Positions 62,667 to 64,000 of a stretch of 64,000 bases of DNA are shown here, in pieces. The translations under genes were made by a program, and so were the position numbers. The notes beneath the pieces are model-generated. The model worked only from the letters and a program-made list of their open reading frames with translations, was not told where the DNA came from and did not search any database. The stretch lies in NCBI GenBank assembly GCA_030539275.1, contig JAUNSK010000008.1:62001-126000 (forward strand). Direction: 5' to 3'. Each line of letters begins with the position of its first letter. Within the stretch, counting starts at the first letter, position 1. Source of the stretch: Oscillospiraceae bacterium (lineage in GTDB: Bacteria > Bacillota > Clostridia > Oscillospirales > Ruminococcaceae).

Positions 62667-63875
62667 TCAGTTCTTCTTTGTGCCGCTCATCACGAGTGCT
62701 GCAAGTGCTATAACACCTACAACAGCTGCCATACCTGATTTTGCAGTATCAGATGTCGCAGGTGACTGACTTACTGCAGTCTGTTTTACGCTTGTTGCTG
62801 CCGGTGCTGATGTTACCGTCGGCTGCCCCTGCTGCCCGGCCTGCGTTGTAACCGGTGTCGTCTGAGTTGTTTCAGTTTTGTTATCAACAAAACTTACATC
62901 AGAAAAATCATACAAAGGCTTCATATCATGCTCCATACGATAAATGGCTGTCAGACCAAGAAGAGCCTGAGATGTTGTATAATAGTCAGCACCTGCATCT
63001 ACCCCATAGTAAGGTTCATAAAAACCGCCATTGTCAAGCTCAAACATCATCAGTCCGTCAACCAGACTTTTTCCTGACTGCGCAGTAAACTCTGCATACT
63101 TATCCTCATCAAGCATAGCAGCACTTATCAGACACTGTGCTGTACTTGACGGATTAGCAGCACCCCACGATGCTATTGCACCATCGTCTCCCTGCTGTGA
63201 TCTGAGATAAGCATAACTGTTTTCTATTGCTTTATTTATCTCATCAGAATTATCGATCAGTCCCAGCACCTGGATCGTCTGAGCTGTTGTATCAGGATCA
63301 ACTGATGCATATTCACCTGTCATATAGGTAAAGCCTGTGTCATCCATGTATCTTGTCATTATTTCAGCGCAGACTTTTTCTTTAAGACTCTGGGCATCTG
63401 CAATCTTATCACTGTATAAATATATCATATCAAGTGCATATGCAAGCGTACTTGTTGAACTGTTCTGATAGTCAGTAAAATCAAGACTGCTTATTTTGCT
63501 GCACAGGTCATATCCTGCAAAATCCGTTACATCACGGCCCATAGCAGTAAGTGCCATCATTACCCTGATATAATCATTCAGACTCTGATTCCCCTTTGAA
63601 TCCTTATATTCTCCGTCTTTAGCTTTCAGGTCCTCTGCGGCTGACAAGTAATACTTATCAAGAACACCTGATACGGACGTGTTGCCGCTTCTTGCAAGTG
63701 CAATAATATACCATTCATCTCCGAACTGCTGTGAACCGTCAGCAAACAGTGTATTTACCGTATAACCGATCGTCCTGTTCAGACAGCTGTCGGATGCTGT
63801 ATCAGCAAATACTGAATTTGATACCGCACATATCATAACAATAACTGCTGTAAACGCGCTAATTAATTTTTTCAT
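62667..63875 (-). CDS. Secreted alpha6/alpha6-toroid protein (prenyltransferase/squalene-oxidase-repeat; transcobalamin alpha-domain-like)
   Basis: About 402 residues. Signal peptide (MKKLISAFTAVIVMICAVSN to VFADT), then ~300 residues of paired helices with repeat motifs DEWYIIALARSG, DPDTTAQTIQVLGLI, PSSTAQCLISAAM and YYTTSQALLGLTAIY. A Thr/Pro/Gln linker, a SPATSDTAKSG motif, a hydrophobic helix and KKN resemble a variant sortase signal. Start ATG 63875 has AAAGGAAG upstream. This fold forms the alpha domain of B12 carriers; with the DUF4430 lipoprotein next door it suggests a split surface corrinoid-binding protein. Confidence 0.85.
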   Translation of the reverse strand: MKKLISAFTAVIVMICAVSNSVFADTASDSCLNRTIGYTVNTLFADGSQQFGDEWYIIALARSGNTSVSGVLDKYYLSAAEDLKAKDGEYKDSKGNQSLNDYIRVMMALTAMGRDVTDFAGYDLCSKISSLDFTDYQNSSTSTLAYALDMIYLYSDKIADAQSLKEKVCAEIMTRYMDDTGFTYMTGEYASVDPDTTAQTIQVLGLIDNSDEINKAIENSYAYLRSQQGDDGAIASWGAANPSSTAQCLISAAMLDEDKYAEFTAQSGKSLVDGLMMFELDNGGFYEPYYGVDAGADYYTTSQALLGLTAIYRMEHDMKPLYDFSDVSFVDNKTETTQTTPVTTQAGQQGQPTVTSAPAATSVKQTAVSQSPATSDTAKSGMAAVVGVIALAALVMSGTKKN

Positions 63876-63898
63876 TACAATTCTTCCTTTCAAAATAA

Positions 63899-63932
63899 AA
63901 AAAATCCTTATTCGTGTCGGTGAATAAGGATA
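63899..63932 (-). terminator. Leader terminator hairpin ahead of the corrinoid-uptake operon
   Basis: On the minus strand ATCCTTATTC pairs with GAATAAGGAT around an eight-base loop and is followed by eight T's, only about 25 bases before the first ribosome-binding site. A complementary TCGGTGA/TCACCGA pair (63983-63989 with 63917-63923) could form an antiterminator. It may be the 3' end of a riboswitch lying mostly outside the window, or the terminator of an upstream gene. Confidence 0.65.
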
Positions 63933-64000
63933 AACAAAGATACTGATGCATATAAAAACACATACATCACACCTGTCAATCCTCACCGAATGAAAAGTGT

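Noticed and set aside
63899-64000. Complete cobalamin riboswitch upstream of the corrinoid operon
   Set aside because: None of the conserved cobalamin aptamer core can be read in the ~100 visible bases; only the terminator and a possible antiterminator are present.

Overview
The window is about 64 kb from a low-to-moderate G+C, Gram-positive anaerobe. It most resembles a Ruminococcus-type cellulolytic Clostridia genome. Two secreted proteins at the left edge end in type I dockerins, the cellulosome docking module. Starts are ATG, GTG or TTG behind strong GGAGG sites, promoters are TTGACA/TATAAT-like, and rho-independent hairpins are common. The species assignment is inference. I saw no rRNA, tRNA, insertion sequence, prophage or CRISPR array.

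Layout. 1-2974: two dockerin proteins, a partial thermolysin-like (M4) plus CHAP/NlpC-like protein and an SGNH esterase. 2984-11382: small regulatory, transport and acetyltransferase genes. These include a divergent WYL-regulator/DJ-1 pair, a CsoR-type sensor in an operon with a DMT exporter and a methyltransferase behind a perfect palindromic operator, an ABC-2 exporter, and several GNATs. 11672-14288: a LytS-like histidine kinase, a response regulator with a SARP-like winged helix, and a degenerate stand-alone receiver whose promoter carries two perfect tandem 11-bp repeats. 14376-38980: a very compact, all-plus cell-surface polysaccharide locus. It starts with a putative CDP-polyol module (IspD/TarI-like cytidylyltransferase, FGGY kinase, LicD), followed by a 2032-residue secreted repeat protein. 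Then come the Wzz/BY-kinase pair, the initiating sugar-phosphate transferase, five glycosyltransferases, an EpsG-like polymerase, a flippase, two pyruvyltransferase-family proteins, an FrhB-like Fe-S protein, a radical SAM protein and a VWA membrane protein.

39009-43824: an ABC-2 exporter behind PHO-box-like direct repeats, a GrpB-family protein, an unrecognised helical protein and a GNAT. 43872-46887: an arsC remnant, then a NiCo (czcD-type) riboswitch controlling a P-type ATPase, which predicts that the pump exports a transition metal. 46944-47812: an autoregulated XRE operon. 48146-55541: a self-contained sucrose PTS cassette with its LacI regulator, EIIBCA, GH32 hydrolase, fructokinase and its own HPr and Enzyme I. 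Both regulator and transporter promoters share one operator, and the HPr has Arg in place of regulatory Ser46. 55781-58033: an MFS exporter and an HPP-like membrane protein.

58030-63875, minus strand: a probable corrinoid uptake operon. It encodes a surface alpha6/alpha6-toroid protein, a DUF4430 lipoprotein (together resembling a transcobalamin split into two chains), EcfT, a duplicated EcfA ATPase, an S component and a flavoprotein reductase.

Stretches over 300 bases without an intact gene are 4690-5164 (frameshifted small membrane ORF, terminator, CsoR promoter), 43825-44361 (arsC remnant, promoter, riboswitch) and 47813-48194 (XRE promoter/operator, a long hairpin, LacI promoter/operator). 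The 281 bases at 55500-55780 hold a terminator and otherwise nothing I recognise.
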